A stretch of DNA of 64,000 nt from Bradyrhizobium sp. CB1717 (GCF_029714325.1 NZ_CP121666.1:9168582-9232581); one strand, 5' to 3'; positions 7,961 through 18,591 are shown, counted from the first letter of the stretch. Made by a program: numbers and translations. The notes: a model not told the origin generated them from the letters alone.

Positions 7961-9352
7961 ATGTACGACTACGACATGGTGGTGATCGGCTCGGGCCCGT
8001 CGGGGCGCCGGGCCGCGGTGCAATGTGCCAAGCTCGGCAAGTCCGTGCTGGTGGTGGAGAAGGGCCGGCGGGTCGGCGGCGTCTCCGTCCACACCGGCAC
8101 CATCCCCTCGAAGACGCTGCGCGAAACCGTGCTCAACCTGTCCGGCTGGCGCGAGCGCGGCTTTTACGGCCGCTCCTATCGGGTGAAACAGGACATCGCG
8201 GCCAGCGACCTGATGACCCGGCTGCAGAAGACGCTCGATCACGAGGTCGAGGTGCTCGAGCATCAGTTCAGCCGCAACCTCGTCCGCACCGCCAATGGCG
8301 AGGCGCGCCTGGTCTCGCCGCATGAGGTCGAGATCACGAGCTCAATCGGCGAGACCAAGGTGGTGTCCGCCGCCTTCATCCTGATCGCCTGCGGCACACG
8401 CCCGTTCCGTCCCGACTATGTGCCGTTCGACGGCGCGAGCGTGCTCGACAGCGACGAGATCATCGAGCTGCCGAAACTGCCGCGCAGCCTCGCCGTGATT
8501 GGCGCCGGCGTGATCGGCGTCGAATATGCCACCATCTTCAGCGCACTCGACGTGCCCGTGACCCTGATCGAGCCGCGGCCGACCTTCCTCGATTTCATCG
8601 ACAAGGAATTGATCGACGAGTTCATGCACGAGCTGCGCGACCGCAACGTCGCGCTGCGGCTCGGCTCCAAGGTGACGTCGATCGAGAAGAATGCGCAGGG
8701 CCACATCGTCACGCATCTGTCGGACGGGCGCCACGTCACCACGGAGATGCTGCTGTTCGCAGCGGGCCGCGTCGGCGCCACCGACCGGCTCAACCTCGAG
8801 GCCGCCGGCATCGCCGTCGACCATCGCGGCCGCATCACGGTCGATCCCGTGACCTTGCAGACCAGCGTGCCGCACATCTACGCCGCCGGCGACGTGATCG
8901 GCTTTCCGAGCCTTGCCTCGACCTCGATGGAGCAGGGCCGCGTCGCGGCCTGCCATGCGCTCGGCATGGAGCCGCTGGCGCCGCCGGAATTCTTTCCCTA
9001 CGGGATCTATTCGGTGCCGGAGATCTCGACCGCCGGTCTCACCGAAGAAGAGGTCCGCACGCGCGGCATTCCCTACGAGGTCGGCATCGCCCGCTTCCGC
9101 GAGACCTCGCGCGGCCACATCATGGGGCTGAACAGCGGCATGATGAAGATGATCTTCTCGACCAAGACGCGCCGCCTGCTCGGCGTGCATATTCTGGGCG
9201 AAGGCGCCACCGAGCTGATCCATATCGGCCAGGCCGTGCTGAATCTCAAAGGCACGATCGACTATTTCATCCAGAACACGTTCAATTATCCGACGCTGGC
9301 CGAGGCCTACAAGATCGCCGGCCTGGATGCGTGGAACAGGATGACGCGGTAG
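7961..9352 (+). CDS. sthA: Soluble pyridine nucleotide transhydrogenase (Si-specific)
   Basis: A 463-residue FAD flavoprotein of the disulfide-reductase fold that moves hydride between NADPH and NAD+ in the cytoplasm. The FAD motif GSGPSG is near residue 10, the NAD(P) motif GAGVIGVEYA near 180, and the second FAD motif YAAGDVIGFP near 305. The region that would hold the redox-active CxxxxC reads HTGTIPSKTLRE, with Thr and Ser in place of cysteines, which separates SthA from lipoamide dehydrogenase and mercuric reductase. ATG 7961 begins directly at MYDYDMVVIG. Length matches the family. Confidence 0.93.
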   Translation: MYDYDMVVIGSGPSGRRAAVQCAKLGKSVLVVEKGRRVGGVSVHTGTIPSKTLRETVLNLSGWRERGFYGRSYRVKQDIAASDLMTRLQKTLDHEVEVLEHQFSRNLVRTANGEARLVSPHEVEITSSIGETKVVSAAFILIACGTRPFRPDYVPFDGASVLDSDEIIELPKLPRSLAVIGAGVIGVEYATIFSALDVPVTLIEPRPTFLDFIDKELIDEFMHELRDRNVALRLGSKVTSIEKNAQGHIVTHLSDGRHVTTEMLLFAAGRVGATDRLNLEAAGIAVDHRGRITVDPVTLQTSVPHIYAAGDVIGFPSLASTSMEQGRVAACHALGMEPLAPPEFFPYGIYSVPEISTAGLTEEEVRTRGIPYEVGIARFRETSRGHIMGLNSGMMKMIFSTKTRRLLGVHILGEGATELIHIGQAVLNLKGTIDYFIQNTFNYPTLAEAYKIAGLDAWNRMTR

Positions 9353-9473
9353 CGGCGGGCTTTCGCCTCTGCCCGCGCGCGGGGAGAGGCCGGAATTCAA
9401 ACGCCGTTTGAATGCCGGGTGAGGGGGACTCTCCGCGAGTCGCGCTGTCCATTGCGACGGTGCTCTCTCAACA

Positions 9474-9553
9474 CGTCATTGCGAGCGCAGCGAAGCAATC
9501 CAGAATCCCTCCGCGGAAACACACTGGATTGCTTCGCTGCGCTCGCAATGACG
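9474..9553. repeat. Dispersed palindromic repeat, family A, copy 2
   Basis: The same CGTCATTGCGAGCG / CGCTCGCAATGACG arms as at 307, with AGCGAAGCAATCCAG and CTGGATTGCTTCGCT inside them. Confidence 0.9.
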
Positions 9554-9602
9554 GTGTGGGGCATCTCGAGAACCCAATTACCTCCGTCTCCGCGGAGACT
9601 GC

Positions 9603-9646
9603 CCCTCACCCCAACCCTCTCCCCGTAAGAACGGGGAGAGGCAGAA
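9603..9646. repeat. Family E intergenic hairpin
   Basis: CCTCTCCCCGT and ACGGGGAGAGG arms flank AAGA. Related CTCCCC-rich palindromes occur at 23366 and 60747. Confidence 0.75.
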
Positions 9647-9766
9647 GCGGCAGCATCAGCACATAGCTGCATTCCGCTGCGCGGGACATCGCGCGATTGC
9701 GTTCGCTTGTTTCAGCACGTAGCCTCACCGCACCAACAAACAGAAAATTCAGCCGGAGAGAACGCC

Positions 9767-11002
9767 ATGGCGCGCCTGAAGTTCGGAGCCTTTCTTGCCC
9801 CGCATCACCCGATCGGGGAGCATCCGATGCTGCAGTTCCGGCGCGATCTCGACCTCGTCGAGCGGCTGGACGCGCTCGGCTATGACGAGTTCTGGTGCGG
9901 CGAGCACCATTCCTCCGGCTGGGAGATGATCGCCTCGCCCGAGATGTTCCTGGCCGCGGCCGGCGAGCGCACCAAGCGGATCAAGCTCGGCACCGGCGTC
10001 ATCTCGCTGCCCTATCACCATCCCTACAACGTTGCCCAGCGCATGGTGCAGCTCGACCACATGACCGGCGGCCGCGCCATCTTCGGCTCCGGTCCCGGCG
10101 CGTTGGCTTCCGACGCGCACACGCTCGGCATCGACCCGATGACTCAGCGCGACCGCCAGGACGAGGCGATCGGCGTGATCCGCCGCCTGTTCAACGGCGA
10201 GCGGGTCACGGCGAAGAGCGACTGGTTCACCATGAACGACGCCGCGCTGCAGATCCTCCCCTTGCAGGAGGAGATGCCGTTCGTGGTGGCCTCGCAGATC
10301 TCGCCGTCGGGCATGACGCTCGCCGGCAAATACGGCATCGGCATCATCTCGCTGGGCTCGATGACGACGCAGGGCCTGATGTCACTGCAACAGCAATGGC
10401 AGTTCGCCGAGGATGCCGCCAAGAAGCACGGCACGAAGGTCAACCGCGCCGACTGGCGCGTGCTGCTCACCTTCCACATCGCCGAGACCCGCGAGCAGGC
10501 CCGCAAGGAGGCCGGCGCCGGGCTCATGCGCTGGCACAACGAATATAATGTCGGCACGCTGCAGCGGCCGGGCCTGACCGCATTCTCCTCGCCCGACGAG
10601 GCCGTGGACAAGACCGCGTTCGTCGAAGGCGCGGCCTCAACCATCGGCACGCCGGACGATCTCGTCAAAACCATCAAGAACGTGATGGAGGTCTCCGGCG
10701 GCGTCGGCGCCATCATCGGCTTCGTGCACGACTGGGCCAATCCGGAAAACACGCGCCGGAGCTGGGACATGGTGGCGCGCTATGTGGTGCCGGAGATCAA
10801 CGGCTACATCGCCTCCCTACGCAAGTCGCAAAAATTCGTGATTGAGAACCGCGCGATCTTCGAGCGTGCGGGCCAGGCCGTGATGGCCAAGATCATGGAG
10901 AACGAGAAGGCCGCCGAGGCGCTGAAAGTGACCGGCCCCGGCCGCGTCGCCATTCCCGCCGTCAACGCACCGGATCTGCAGAAGGAAGCGGCGAAGCGGT
11001 AG
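9767..11002 (+). CDS. LLM-class (luciferase-like) flavin-dependent monooxygenase
   Basis: A 411-residue bacterial luciferase-family enzyme that would use reduced FMN and O2, supplied by a separate reductase. The N-terminus LKFGAFLAPHHPIGE, the GYDEFWCGEHHSSGWEM segment, RIKLGTGVISLPYHHP and GRAIFGSGPGAL are all typical of the TIM-barrel family, and the overall pattern is close to limonene-monooxygenase-like members. ATG 9767 follows CGGAGAG. A cytochrome P450 gene follows on the same strand after 158 bp and a palindrome. Both are oxygenases, but a shared pathway is only suggested. Confidence 0.88.
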   Translation: MARLKFGAFLAPHHPIGEHPMLQFRRDLDLVERLDALGYDEFWCGEHHSSGWEMIASPEMFLAAAGERTKRIKLGTGVISLPYHHPYNVAQRMVQLDHMTGGRAIFGSGPGALASDAHTLGIDPMTQRDRQDEAIGVIRRLFNGERVTAKSDWFTMNDAALQILPLQEEMPFVVASQISPSGMTLAGKYGIGIISLGSMTTQGLMSLQQQWQFAEDAAKKHGTKVNRADWRVLLTFHIAETREQARKEAGAGLMRWHNEYNVGTLQRPGLTAFSSPDEAVDKTAFVEGAASTIGTPDDLVKTIKNVMEVSGGVGAIIGFVHDWANPENTRRSWDMVARYVVPEINGYIASLRKSQKFVIENRAIFERAGQAVMAKIMENEKAAEALKVTGPGRVAIPAVNAPDLQKEAAKR

Positions 11003-11021
11003 GCCTGCGAAACAATCTCCA

Positions 11022-11067
11022 CGTCGTCCCGGCCTAGTGCGCAATTGCGCACTAGGCCGGGACGACG
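11022..11067. repeat. Perfect 46-bp palindrome without spacer
   Basis: The sequence from CGTCGTCCCGG to CCGGGACGACG is its own reverse complement over all 46 bases, with the centre GCGCAATTGCGC. It lies 19 bases after the flavin monooxygenase stop and may act as a 3'-end RNA hairpin, although no T-run follows. Confidence 0.95.
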
Positions 11068-11160
11068 AGGAGTGTGTGACGATTTTGTGCGCAAGACGAC
11101 CGCAGCGTCATCGCGCCCCGATGTGCTATGTTGTCCGGGTCTGCCAACGGAGCAATCCTC

Positions 11161-12537
11161 ATGTCGATGCAGAATGTGGCCGCCCCTGCGCTTCCGTTCA
11201 CCGCACCGAGGCGTAACGAGCTGACGCATATCCCCGGCGACGAGGGCTGGCCGATCATCGGCAAGACCTTTCAGGTGCTGGCCGATCCCAAGGGACATAT
11301 CGAGGCCAACGGCGCCAAGTACGGCCCGGTCTACCGCACCCATGTGTTCGGCGAGACCAACGTCGTGCTGCTCGGACCCGAAGCCAACGAGCTCGTGATG
11401 TTCGACCAGCAGAAACTGTTCTCCTCGACCCATGGCTGGAACAAGGTGCTCGGGCTGTTGTTTCCGCGCGGGCTGATGCTGCTCGATTTCGACGAGCACC
11501 GTCTGCATCGCAAGACGCTGTCGGTCGCGTTCAAGTCCGGACCGATGAAATCCTATCTCAGCGACCTCGACCGCGGCATCGCCGCGCGCGTCGCGCAGTG
11601 GAAGGCGAAGCCCGGCGAGATGCAGCTTTATCCGGCGATGAAGCAGCTGACGCTCGATCTCGCCGCCGCGTCCTTCCTCGGCGCCGATATCGGGCCGGAG
11701 GTCGACGAGATCAACCGCGCCTTCGTCGACATGGTCGCGGCCGCCGTCGCCCCGATCCGCAGGCCGCTGCCGGGCACGCAGATGGCGCGCGGCGTTGCGG
11801 GGCGCAAGCGCATCGTCGCTTATTTCCGCCAGCAGATCCCGCTCCGCCGCGGCAATCACGGCGGCGACGATCTGTTCTCGCAGCTCTGCCGCGCCACTCA
11901 TGAGGATGGCGCGCTGCTGTCCGAGCAGGACATCATCGACCATATGAGCTTCCTGATGATGGCCGCGCACGACACGCTGACCTCGTCGCTCACCTCCTTC
12001 ATCGGCGAGCTCGCCGCGAACCCGGACTGGCAGGACAGGCTGCGCGCGGAGGTTCTGGCGCTCGGGCTTGCCCCCGGCGCGCCCAGCAGCTTCGACGATC
12101 TCGAAAAGATGCCGCTGTCGGAGATGGCCTTCAAGGAAGCGCTGCGGATCAAGCCGCCGGTGCCCTCGATGCCGCGCCGGGCGATGCGCGATTTCACCTT
12201 CAGGGGCTATACGATTCCCGCCGGCACCGCGGTCGGGGTCAACCCGCTCTACACGCACCACATGAAGGACATCTGGCCGGAGCCGGATCGCTTCGATCCC
12301 CTGCGTTTCACCGAAGAGGCGCAGCGTGGCCGCCACCGCTTCGCCTGGGTCCCGTTCGGCGGCGGTGCCCATATGTGCCTAGGCCTCCACTTCGCCTATA
12401 TGCAGGCGAAGTGCTTCGCGCGGCACTTTTTGCAGAACATCGAGGTGTCGCTGGCGCCGGGCTACAAGCCGGACTGGCAGATGTGGCCGATCCCGAAGCC
12501 GCGAGACGGGCTGCGGGTGACGGTGAAGGCGATTTAG
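11161..12537 (+). CDS. Cytochrome P450
   Basis: A 458-residue soluble P450 monooxygenase. The haem-binding loop FGGGAHMCLG, with the thiolate Cys, lies about 50 residues from the C-terminus. The ExxR motif is in FKEALRIKPP, and the I-helix oxygen-activation motif reads MAAHDTLTSS. The N-terminal IPGDEGWPIIGKT resembles the proline-rich hinge of class I P450s without a membrane anchor. ATG 11161 has GGAG nine bases upstream; an ATG 11 codons earlier is possible. The redox partner is not encoded nearby and the substrate is unknown. Confidence 0.93.
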   Translation: MSMQNVAAPALPFTAPRRNELTHIPGDEGWPIIGKTFQVLADPKGHIEANGAKYGPVYRTHVFGETNVVLLGPEANELVMFDQQKLFSSTHGWNKVLGLLFPRGLMLLDFDEHRLHRKTLSVAFKSGPMKSYLSDLDRGIAARVAQWKAKPGEMQLYPAMKQLTLDLAAASFLGADIGPEVDEINRAFVDMVAAAVAPIRRPLPGTQMARGVAGRKRIVAYFRQQIPLRRGNHGGDDLFSQLCRATHEDGALLSEQDIIDHMSFLMMAAHDTLTSSLTSFIGELAANPDWQDRLRAEVLALGLAPGAPSSFDDLEKMPLSEMAFKEALRIKPPVPSMPRRAMRDFTFRGYTIPAGTAVGVNPLYTHHMKDIWPEPDRFDPLRFTEEAQRGRHRFAWVPFGGGAHMCLGLHFAYMQAKCFARHFLQNIEVSLAPGYKPDWQMWPIPKPRDGLRVTVKAI

Positions 12538-12546
12538 GGCCGCCAC

Positions 12547-12633
12547 CGTCATTGCGAGCGAAGTGAAGCAATCCAGGCTGTCTCCGCGGAAACGGTCTGG
12601 ATTGCTTCGTCGCAAGGGCTCCTCGCAATGACG
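12547..12633. repeat. Dispersed palindromic repeat, family A, copy 3
   Basis: Arms CGTCATTGCGAGCG and CTCGCAATGACG are as in the other copies, but the right arm has GTCGCAAGGGCTC replacing the usual CGCTTCGC, the same variant type as at 53694. Confidence 0.88.
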
Positions 12634-12645
12634 GAAACCCAGCCT

Positions 12646-12746
12646 CGTAGGGTGGGCAAAGGCGCGGAGCGCCGTGCCCACGATCTCTCGTGAAGGAAGC
12701 CGTGGTGGGCACGGCGCGCGAAGGGCGCGCCTTTGCCCACCCTACG
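12646..12746. repeat. Family B intergenic hairpin, copy 1
   Basis: CGTAGGGTGGGCAAAGGCGC and its complement ending GCCCACCCTACG form long arms. A second copy is at 55491. It lies between the convergent P450 and SDR genes. Confidence 0.88.
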
Positions 12747-12764
12747 GCACCGTCGCCGTAGCTC

Positions 12765-13604
12765 CTACGTCCCCTGATCGAACGCCTTGCGCAAGGCGCT
12801 CAAGCCCTGCTGCTGCTGGCTCCAGTTGCGGCCGCCGGTCATGGCGCCGTCGATGACGAGGTCGTGGCCGTTGATGAAGCTGGATTCGTCGCTGGCCAGG
12901 AACACCGCGGCATGGGCGATGTCATCAGGGAGACCTGCGCGCGGGATCGGCTGCGCGGTCTTGTAGACCTCGCGCATCACCGCCGGCGTCTTCTCCGCGG
13001 CGTCGGTCGATAGCCCCAGAGCCTTGCCGAAAATTCCGGTCGCGATCGCGCCGGGCGAGATCGAGTTGACGCGCACATTGGACTCGCCGAGCTCCATCGC
13101 CACGCATTTGGTAAGATGGATCACCGCAGCCTTGGCCGCGCCATAGACGATCGACGAGGAAAACCCGGCGAGGCGGCCAGCAATGCTGCCATTGTTGATG
13201 ATGCTGCCAGATCCCTGCATCTTCATATAAGGTGCGGCGTGCTTCATGCCGAGCATGACGCTGCGCACCAGCGTCGCCATCGCCGCGTCGAAGCGGTCGA
13301 CCTCGAGACCCTCGATGCCGCCGGTCTGCGCCGGGCCGCCGGCATTGTTGAAAAGGCAATCGATGCGGCCGAACCTCTCCACCGCAAGCGCGATCAGCGC
13401 CTGCATCTGCGCTTCGACCGTCACGTCGGTCTGGCGGAAGACGCAGTTTTCCCCGAGCTGCCGCGCCAGCGCCTCGCCTTCCGGTATGCGCCGCCCGGCG
13501 ATCACAATTTTGGCACCTTCGGCAACGAAGACTTCCGCAGTCCGCAATCCGATCCCGCTGGTCGCGCCCGTGATCACCGCCACCTTGCCGTCTAGCCTGC
13601 CCAT
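12765..13604 (-). CDS. SDR-family NAD(P)-dependent oxidoreductase
   Basis: A 279-residue classical short-chain dehydrogenase/reductase. It has the nucleotide-binding TGATSGIG at about 12-19, NNAGG near 90, the catalytic Ser in the INNGSIAG region and the Tyr-x-x-x-Lys pair in YGAAK. It should act on an alcohol/ketone pair in the cytoplasm. The ATG at 13604 (MGRLDGKVAVITG) was chosen because it sits ten residues before the Rossmann motif; the frame opens 15 codons earlier. It is divergent from the HWE kinase gene. The substrate cannot be read. Confidence 0.92.
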   Translation of the reverse strand: MGRLDGKVAVITGATSGIGLRTAEVFVAEGAKIVIAGRRIPEGEALARQLGENCVFRQTDVTVEAQMQALIALAVERFGRIDCLFNNAGGPAQTGGIEGLEVDRFDAAMATLVRSVMLGMKHAAPYMKMQGSGSIINNGSIAGRLAGFSSSIVYGAAKAAVIHLTKCVAMELGESNVRVNSISPGAIATGIFGKALGLSTDAAEKTPAVMREVYKTAQPIPRAGLPDDIAHAAVFLASDESSFINGHDLVIDGAMTGGRNWSQQQQGLSALRKAFDQGT

Positions 13605-13783
13605 GGAATGTCCCTGCTTTCGAACCCCTTGACGCCAAACGGCGAACACCGATCGACGACGGCACCGCGACAGTCGGCGCCGCGACAGTCACTATTCCTG
13701 CCGGCTTCCGACAAGGCAAGCTTTGCTTGCGCGCCCGACATGCGTAACATTCAAGGCGGCCGCACGTCGCAACCGGGCTGCGC

Positions 13784-14749
13784 ATGGAGAAGCTGATCGA
13801 GGAGTTCCGCAAGGGCTGGCAGGGCGCGGCACCGCCGTCGCTCGGCCTGAGCGTCGCCTTTGCGATCACCTGCCTGCTGGTTGCGACGCTGACGCGCTGG
13901 GGCCTCGCCCATGTCCGGCCCGACGTCTATTTCACCCCCTATTTTCCGGCCGTGTTCTTCGCCGCTGCCTTCGGAGGTTTTCGGATCGGCATCGTGACGG
14001 CGATCATCGGCGGCGTGCTCGGCGTGGTCCTGAATTTCAGCGATGCCATTGCCGACAACGCCCGCTTTGCCCTGCTGGCGCTGTACTGGGTGGTCTGTGC
14101 ACTCACCATCTGGGGCGTCGAACATTATCGCACGCTCCTGATCGAGCAGCGCCGGATCTCGAAGCGCCTGATCGAGGAGGAAGAGTATCGCAAGCTGCTG
14201 GTCGACGAGCTGCAGCACCGGCTGAAGAACAAGCTCTCGACCGTGCACGCCGTGATTCATCAGGTGCTGCACGACCAGCCACAGGTCTGGGCCCGGATCG
14301 ATCCGCGGCTGCGTTCGCTGGCCACGACCGACGATCTGATCTCGCGGATCGACAAGGGGGGCTGCGATATCCGCGACCTCTTGATCGCCGAGCTCGGGCC
14401 CTACGGCCATGTCCGCTTCACCCTCAACGGCGACCGGCTGTTCCTGCCGCCGAAGCTCGCGGTCACGCTGTCATTGATGTTTCACGAGCTCGCCACCAAT
14501 GCAGGAAAGTATGGCGCATTCTCCGCGCCCCGCGGTCTGTTGCAGGTGTCATGGACCGTCAGCGAGGACCGCCTGACCGTCACCTGGGACGAAACCGAAG
14601 GGCCGAGCGTGGACAAAGTGTCCGAGCCCGGCTTCGGCACCAAGCTGCTGAAATCGGCACTTTCGGCTTTCGATGGCAGAACCGAGATCTCCTATCTCAA
14701 GTCCGGCCTGCATTGCATCATGCAATGCCGCATCCCCAAGGGCGGCTAG
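13784..14749 (+). CDS. Membrane sensor histidine kinase, HWE/HisKA_2 type
   Basis: A 321-residue kinase. Residues about 20-115 contain three or four hydrophobic segments resembling a DUF4118 (KdpD-like) membrane sensor. A short helical linker leads to the phosphoacceptor DELQHRLKNKLSTV near residue 145, typical of HWE/HisKA_2 kinases common in alphaproteobacteria. The ATPase part has FHELATNAGKYGAF (N-box) and a C-terminal GFGTKLLKSAL. No response regulator is adjacent, so the partner is unknown; in this order such kinases often feed the general stress response, but nothing here shows that. Confidence 0.85.
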   Translation: MEKLIEEFRKGWQGAAPPSLGLSVAFAITCLLVATLTRWGLAHVRPDVYFTPYFPAVFFAAAFGGFRIGIVTAIIGGVLGVVLNFSDAIADNARFALLALYWVVCALTIWGVEHYRTLLIEQRRISKRLIEEEEYRKLLVDELQHRLKNKLSTVHAVIHQVLHDQPQVWARIDPRLRSLATTDDLISRIDKGGCDIRDLLIAELGPYGHVRFTLNGDRLFLPPKLAVTLSLMFHELATNAGKYGAFSAPRGLLQVSWTVSEDRLTVTWDETEGPSVDKVSEPGFGTKLLKSALSAFDGRTEISYLKSGLHCIMQCRIPKGG

Positions 14750-14947
14750 ACTCGAAACAAACGAAAGAGATGCGCGAAGGTCACGCGCGCTTTCGCGCGT
14801 GCCGTTGACGCTCTGTTAATGACGATTTTCTGCGCGCGTCGCATCGCCGCAAAACACCCCCGTATTTCTCCGCACCCCTTAACCAAACTTAAGAGGGAAC
14901 TACGCATGATTGCGTGCATTGCAAAGGCGCGCTGAACAACAAGATTC

Positions 14948-16693
14948 ATGACTTCTATGAACGACAACAAATATTCCGGCGCGAATGAAGCCGAACTCGG
15001 ATTTCTCAAGGAAATCGTTAGAATGCTGCCGGCCGGCCTGACCGTGCAGGACGCCCATGGCGAGCTTCTGCTGGTTAACGATGCCGCTGCGGCCCAGCTC
15101 GGCATGGACGGCAGCCGTCCGGCGCCGGATCTGGCGCCGCGCCGCGAAGCCTGCCGCAAGGCGCTCAGCGTCGGCCAGGCCGTCGTCACCGAGGAAGCGC
15201 TTCACGACGGCGCCGCACGCCAGGTGCTGCTCACGACCCATCGTCCCGTTCGCCTCGCCGGACGCGAGCTCCTGATCTCGGCCTCCTCCGACATCACCGA
15301 GCAGAAGAATTTCGAGGATCAGCTGTTCCGCTCGGCCTATTTCGACGAGCTGACCGGCCTGCCCTCGCGCCGCGTGATCGAGCATCGCGCAAACAGCCTG
15401 CTCGCGCGCGATCGCAGCAGCGAGCGCTTCGCGCTGGCCTTTCTCGACGTCGACAATTTCAAGCACATCAACGACTATTACGGCCACGCCGTGGGCGATG
15501 CGCTGCTGGTCGAGCTGTCGAAGCGGCTCGGGCGGGACTTGCGCGATTCCGACATGCTGTCGCGCATCTCCGGCGACGAATTCCTGCTGCTGCTCTCCCC
15601 GATCCAGGGCCAGGAGGAAGTCGCCGAGTTCATGCAGTCGACGCTGGAACGGCTGACCGCGCCCTTCTTCATCGACCATTCGGAAGTCTTCGCTTCGACT
15701 TCGGTCGGCATCAGCCTCTATCCCGACCACGGGCGCAGCTTCGAGACGCTGCGGCAGAACGCCGACATCGCGATGTACCGCATCAAGAACAACGGCAAGG
15801 GACTGGTCGCGTTCTTCGACGCCAGCATGGAGCGCGAGGCGCTGGCGCGGAGCAAGATCGAACAGTCGCTGCGGCTCGCCATCCTGGAAAAGCGCTTCTG
15901 CTGCGCCTTCCAGTCCAAGGTCGACATCCGTACGCAGGCCGTGAAGGGCATCGAGGCCCTGGTGCGCCTTCGCGACGACGAGGGCGTGATCCAGGCGCCG
16001 GGCTCGTTCATCAACCTCGCCGGCGAGCTCGGCCTGATCGACGAGCTGACCCATCTCGTGCTCGCCGAGATCGTCAAGTCGATCGACCTGATCAACGACA
16101 CCTTCGGCGCGGAAGCGACCATCAGCATCAACGTCGCCGCCAAGCAGGCCGGCAATCCCGAGTTCATGCGCAGCTTCGCGCGGGCGCTGGAAGATACCGG
16201 CTTTCCGCAGCGCTTCATGATCGAGGTGACGGAAGACGCCTTCGTCGCCAAGAATCATTTCCAGGCCGAGATCCTGCCGTTGTTCCGCAAGCTCGGCGTC
16301 GGCATCTCGATCGACGATTTCGGCACCGGCTATTCCTCGCTCTCGGCGCTCGCGGACATCACCGCGGACGAGATCAAGATCGACCGCTCCTTCATCACTG
16401 ACATCCACAAGCGCCCGCGCAGCCAGGGCATTCTGCGCGCGATCGAATCCTTAAGTGAAGCGCTCGGCATCACCGTGATCGCCGAAGGCCTCGAATCCTA
16501 CGAGGAGCTGGCTTATCTCCAGGCCGCGACCAAGATCCGCTACGCGCAGGGCTATTACTTCTCCCGCCCGATCTTCCTGGAGGAGCTGAAGCTCGCAACG
16601 CCTGCCTCCAGCGAGGCGCGCGGCAGCGTCGCCAGCCGCCCGATGCAGCAGAACCGCCAGGGCTATTCGCGGGCGAGCGGGTATCGACGGTAG
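14948..16693 (+). CDS. PAS-GGDEF-EAL cyclic-di-GMP protein
   Basis: A 581-residue cytoplasmic protein with an N-terminal PAS-like domain (about 15-120), a GGDEF domain and an EAL domain. The cyclase motif reads SGDEF, an accepted variant, and RDSD five residues before it gives an allosteric I-site. The EAL domain has EALVRL, IEVTED, DDFGTGYSS, KIDRSF and QGYYFSRP, so the catalytic set looks intact. The protein may synthesise, degrade or sense cyclic-di-GMP. ATG 14948 is used; ATG 14957 is equally possible because neither has a clear ribosome site. It follows the HWE kinase by 198 bp. Confidence 0.92.
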   Translation: MTSMNDNKYSGANEAELGFLKEIVRMLPAGLTVQDAHGELLLVNDAAAAQLGMDGSRPAPDLAPRREACRKALSVGQAVVTEEALHDGAARQVLLTTHRPVRLAGRELLISASSDITEQKNFEDQLFRSAYFDELTGLPSRRVIEHRANSLLARDRSSERFALAFLDVDNFKHINDYYGHAVGDALLVELSKRLGRDLRDSDMLSRISGDEFLLLLSPIQGQEEVAEFMQSTLERLTAPFFIDHSEVFASTSVGISLYPDHGRSFETLRQNADIAMYRIKNNGKGLVAFFDASMEREALARSKIEQSLRLAILEKRFCCAFQSKVDIRTQAVKGIEALVRLRDDEGVIQAPGSFINLAGELGLIDELTHLVLAEIVKSIDLINDTFGAEATISINVAAKQAGNPEFMRSFARALEDTGFPQRFMIEVTEDAFVAKNHFQAEILPLFRKLGVGISIDDFGTGYSSLSALADITADEIKIDRSFITDIHKRPRSQGILRAIESLSEALGITVIAEGLESYEELAYLQAATKIRYAQGYYFSRPIFLEELKLATPASSEARGSVASRPMQQNRQGYSRASGYRR

Positions 16694-16719
16694 GTCGACA
16701 GCGGCGCACCAATCTCCGT

Positions 16720-16860
16720 GTCGTCCTGGCGAAAGCCAGGATCCCATTACCCCAGGGAGATGTCGTGATGCGGGATGGTAACCACGAGTCCTCGCCAAAC
16801 CTCTCCCTGGGGTAATGGGTCCTGGATCGGCGCTCGCTTTGCTCGCTTGTCCAGGACGAC
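16720..16860. repeat. Family C intergenic repeat (long form, nested palindromes)
   Basis: The outer arms GTCGTCCTGG and CCAGGACGAC enclose a second inverted pair, CCATTACCCCAGGGAGA and TCTCCCTGGGGTAATGG. It would fold into one long stem. It follows the GGDEF-EAL gene. Confidence 0.88.
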
Positions 16861-16954
16861 GGCTGAGAATGAGTTGCTCCTTGACCCACCAATTCCCCCT
16901 TTGAAATTACTACCCTTTTGGTAATACACAGGCGGGCTTCCCGCGAGGCACGCC

Positions 16955-18397
<1,443 letters not shown>

Positions 18398-18401
18398 GTT
18401 T

Positions 18402-18427
18402 CGAGACTCTGGGTGTCCGGAGTCTCG
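18402..18427. promoter_or_regulatory. Inverted repeat, candidate activator-binding site
   Basis: CGAGACTC (18402-18409) and GAGTCTCG (18420-18427) are separated by 10 bases. The centre lies about 128 bp upstream of the start point predicted for the sigma-54 promoter, a normal distance for an enhancer-binding protein. It also directly follows the activator stop codon, so a transcript-end hairpin is the alternative. Confidence 0.5.
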
Positions 18428-18515
18428 GAATCCTGACACGCGATCTGGCCGCTCTTTCCCATAGCATTCACTGAATCTGCTGGGTTTTCAGCCAATTTGG
18501 CAAACCTGCGGCATC

Positions 18516-18531
18516 TGGCGCGGAGCTTGCT
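18516..18531 (+). promoter_or_regulatory. Sigma-54 (-24/-12) promoter
   Basis: TGGCGCGGAGCTTGCT matches the consensus TGGCACG-N4-TTGCW at all but one position, with GG at 18517-18518 and GC at 18529-18530 and exactly ten bases between. Transcription would start near 18542, about 50 bases before the MHS transporter start. Confidence 0.8.
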
Positions 18532-18591
18532 CTTCGCTCCGCACAATGACGCATGCTGCACATGCGCATTCGCAACCAGGGAGGACGCAAG

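Larger units (their letters stand above)
9353..9766. other. Gene-free stretch made of nested repeats
   Basis: These 414 bases hold no gene I can support. An outer element (9366-9430 pairing with 9603-9646, with CCCCTCACCC / GGGTGAGGGG arms) encloses a complete family A palindrome, as if one repeat had landed inside another. The last 100 bases before 9767 should hold the promoter of the flavin oxidoreductase gene; I see no strong -35/-10. Confidence 0.6.

Noticed and set aside
9353..9766. Possible CRISPR-like repeat array
   Set aside because: The repeats are inverted, not regularly spaced direct repeats, and no cas genes are present.
10804..12372. A 522-codon minus-strand open frame opposite the P450 gene
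   Set aside because: Antisense shadow of the P450 and flavin oxidoreductase genes; composition is Arg/His/Gly-rich and lacks any domain pattern.
14879..14892. CtrA-like site TTAA-N6-TTAA before the GGDEF-EAL gene
   Set aside because: The consensus spacing is seven, here it is six; a single off-spaced match is not enough.
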